DNA from: Rhizobium sp. Q54 | GTDB lineage: Bacteria > Bacteroidota > Bacteroidia > Flavobacteriales > Flavobacteriaceae | Assembly: GCA_943328505.2 (NCBI GenBank) | Contig: CALQAH020000009.1 | Span: 1 to 60,625, forward strand | Direction of reading: 5' to 3' | DNA: 60,625 nt | In this document: in pieces, positions 60,585 through 60,625 of the stretch | How the letters are laid out: the number at the start of each line of letters is the position of its first letter | How positions within the stretch are numbered: the stretch's first letter is position 1 | Made by a program: the position numbers and the translations under genes | Notes under the pieces: generated by a model | Seen by the model: only the letters and a program-made list of their open reading frames with translations | Database searches by the model: none | Told to the model about the DNA's origin: nothing

Positions 60585-60625
60585 TTTTTGTTCTAATTGG
60601 ATATAAATTTCAAGCAAAAAATGCA

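Overview
The window looks like a chromosomal segment of a Flavobacteriaceae bacterium, most likely Flavobacterium or a close relative. The DNA is AT-rich, recognisable Shine-Dalgarno sequences are scarce, and several genes have the Bacteroidota -7 promoter word TAnnTTTG. The gene families (LptD-like barrel, MlaD, DUF6155, DUF4266/DUF3570, OmpA with thrombospondin-type calcium repeats, fused E1 alpha/beta dehydrogenase) are those of flavobacteria. I see no rRNA, tRNA, CRISPR array, transposase or integrase. Short palindromic repeats of a TGAGCTTGTCGAA type are scattered through the intergenic DNA, and one lies inside a coding region.

Layout. 1-7.3 kb: envelope and redox housekeeping. A partial LptD-like gene diverges from an amidase, an MlaD lipid-transport protein, two Fe-S proteins with a HAD-like phosphatase between them, and a conserved small protein. 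7.3-16 kb: a lipoprotein fusing a GH3 glycosidase to a beta-lactamase-fold domain, then a minus-strand series (lipoprotein, small barrel, transglutaminase-like, cytosolic binding-protein-like, a broken VOC gene, nucleoside phosphorylase, SUI1-type factor, 2-oxoglutarate/Fe oxygenase). 16-21.7 kb: fused E1 dehydrogenase, then a tight minus-strand group of LpxH-like phosphatase, glycosyltransferase and GH1 glucosidase.

22.3-25.8 kb: the most unusual segment. A MazG-like nucleotide pyrophosphohydrolase overlaps by ATGA a 729-residue protein that fuses a GIY-YIG nuclease, an SF1/DUF2075 helicase and a LexA/UmuD-type S24 domain with an apparently intact self-cleavage site. Facing it is a second S24 protein, an XRE-type repressor of visibly higher GC. 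I read this as a candidate damage- or phage-responsive defence cassette.

26-29.5 kb: an M3 peptidase and an APC permease. 39.1-29.7 kb (minus): a nine-gene aromatic-acid catabolic operon ending in a strong terminator. The order is flavin reductase, SRPBCC protein, salicylyl-CoA/2-aminobenzoyl-CoA-type monooxygenase-OYE fusion, aryl-CoA ligase, thioesterase, nitrilase, gentisate-dioxygenase-like bicupin, FAH-family hydrolase and maleate isomerase. Together they spell a route from an aryl nitrile or aryl acid through CoA thioester hydroxylation, gentisate and maleylpyruvate to maleate, fumarate and pyruvate.

39.2-48.3 kb: a trypsin-like protease, an LTA-synthase-family enzyme, and a six-gene operon (thioredoxin, ApbE, DUF4266 lipoprotein, DUF3570 barrel, response regulator, histidine kinase), followed by a small membrane protein. 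48.3-60.6 kb: hypothetical proteins, OmpA, thioesterase, MscS channel, DUF3817, DUF6155, an SF2 helicase, a DUF294 signalling nucleotidyltransferase with a degenerate DnaQ-like partner, and a minus-strand trio of ketosynthase, acyl carrier protein and phosphopantetheinyl transferase.
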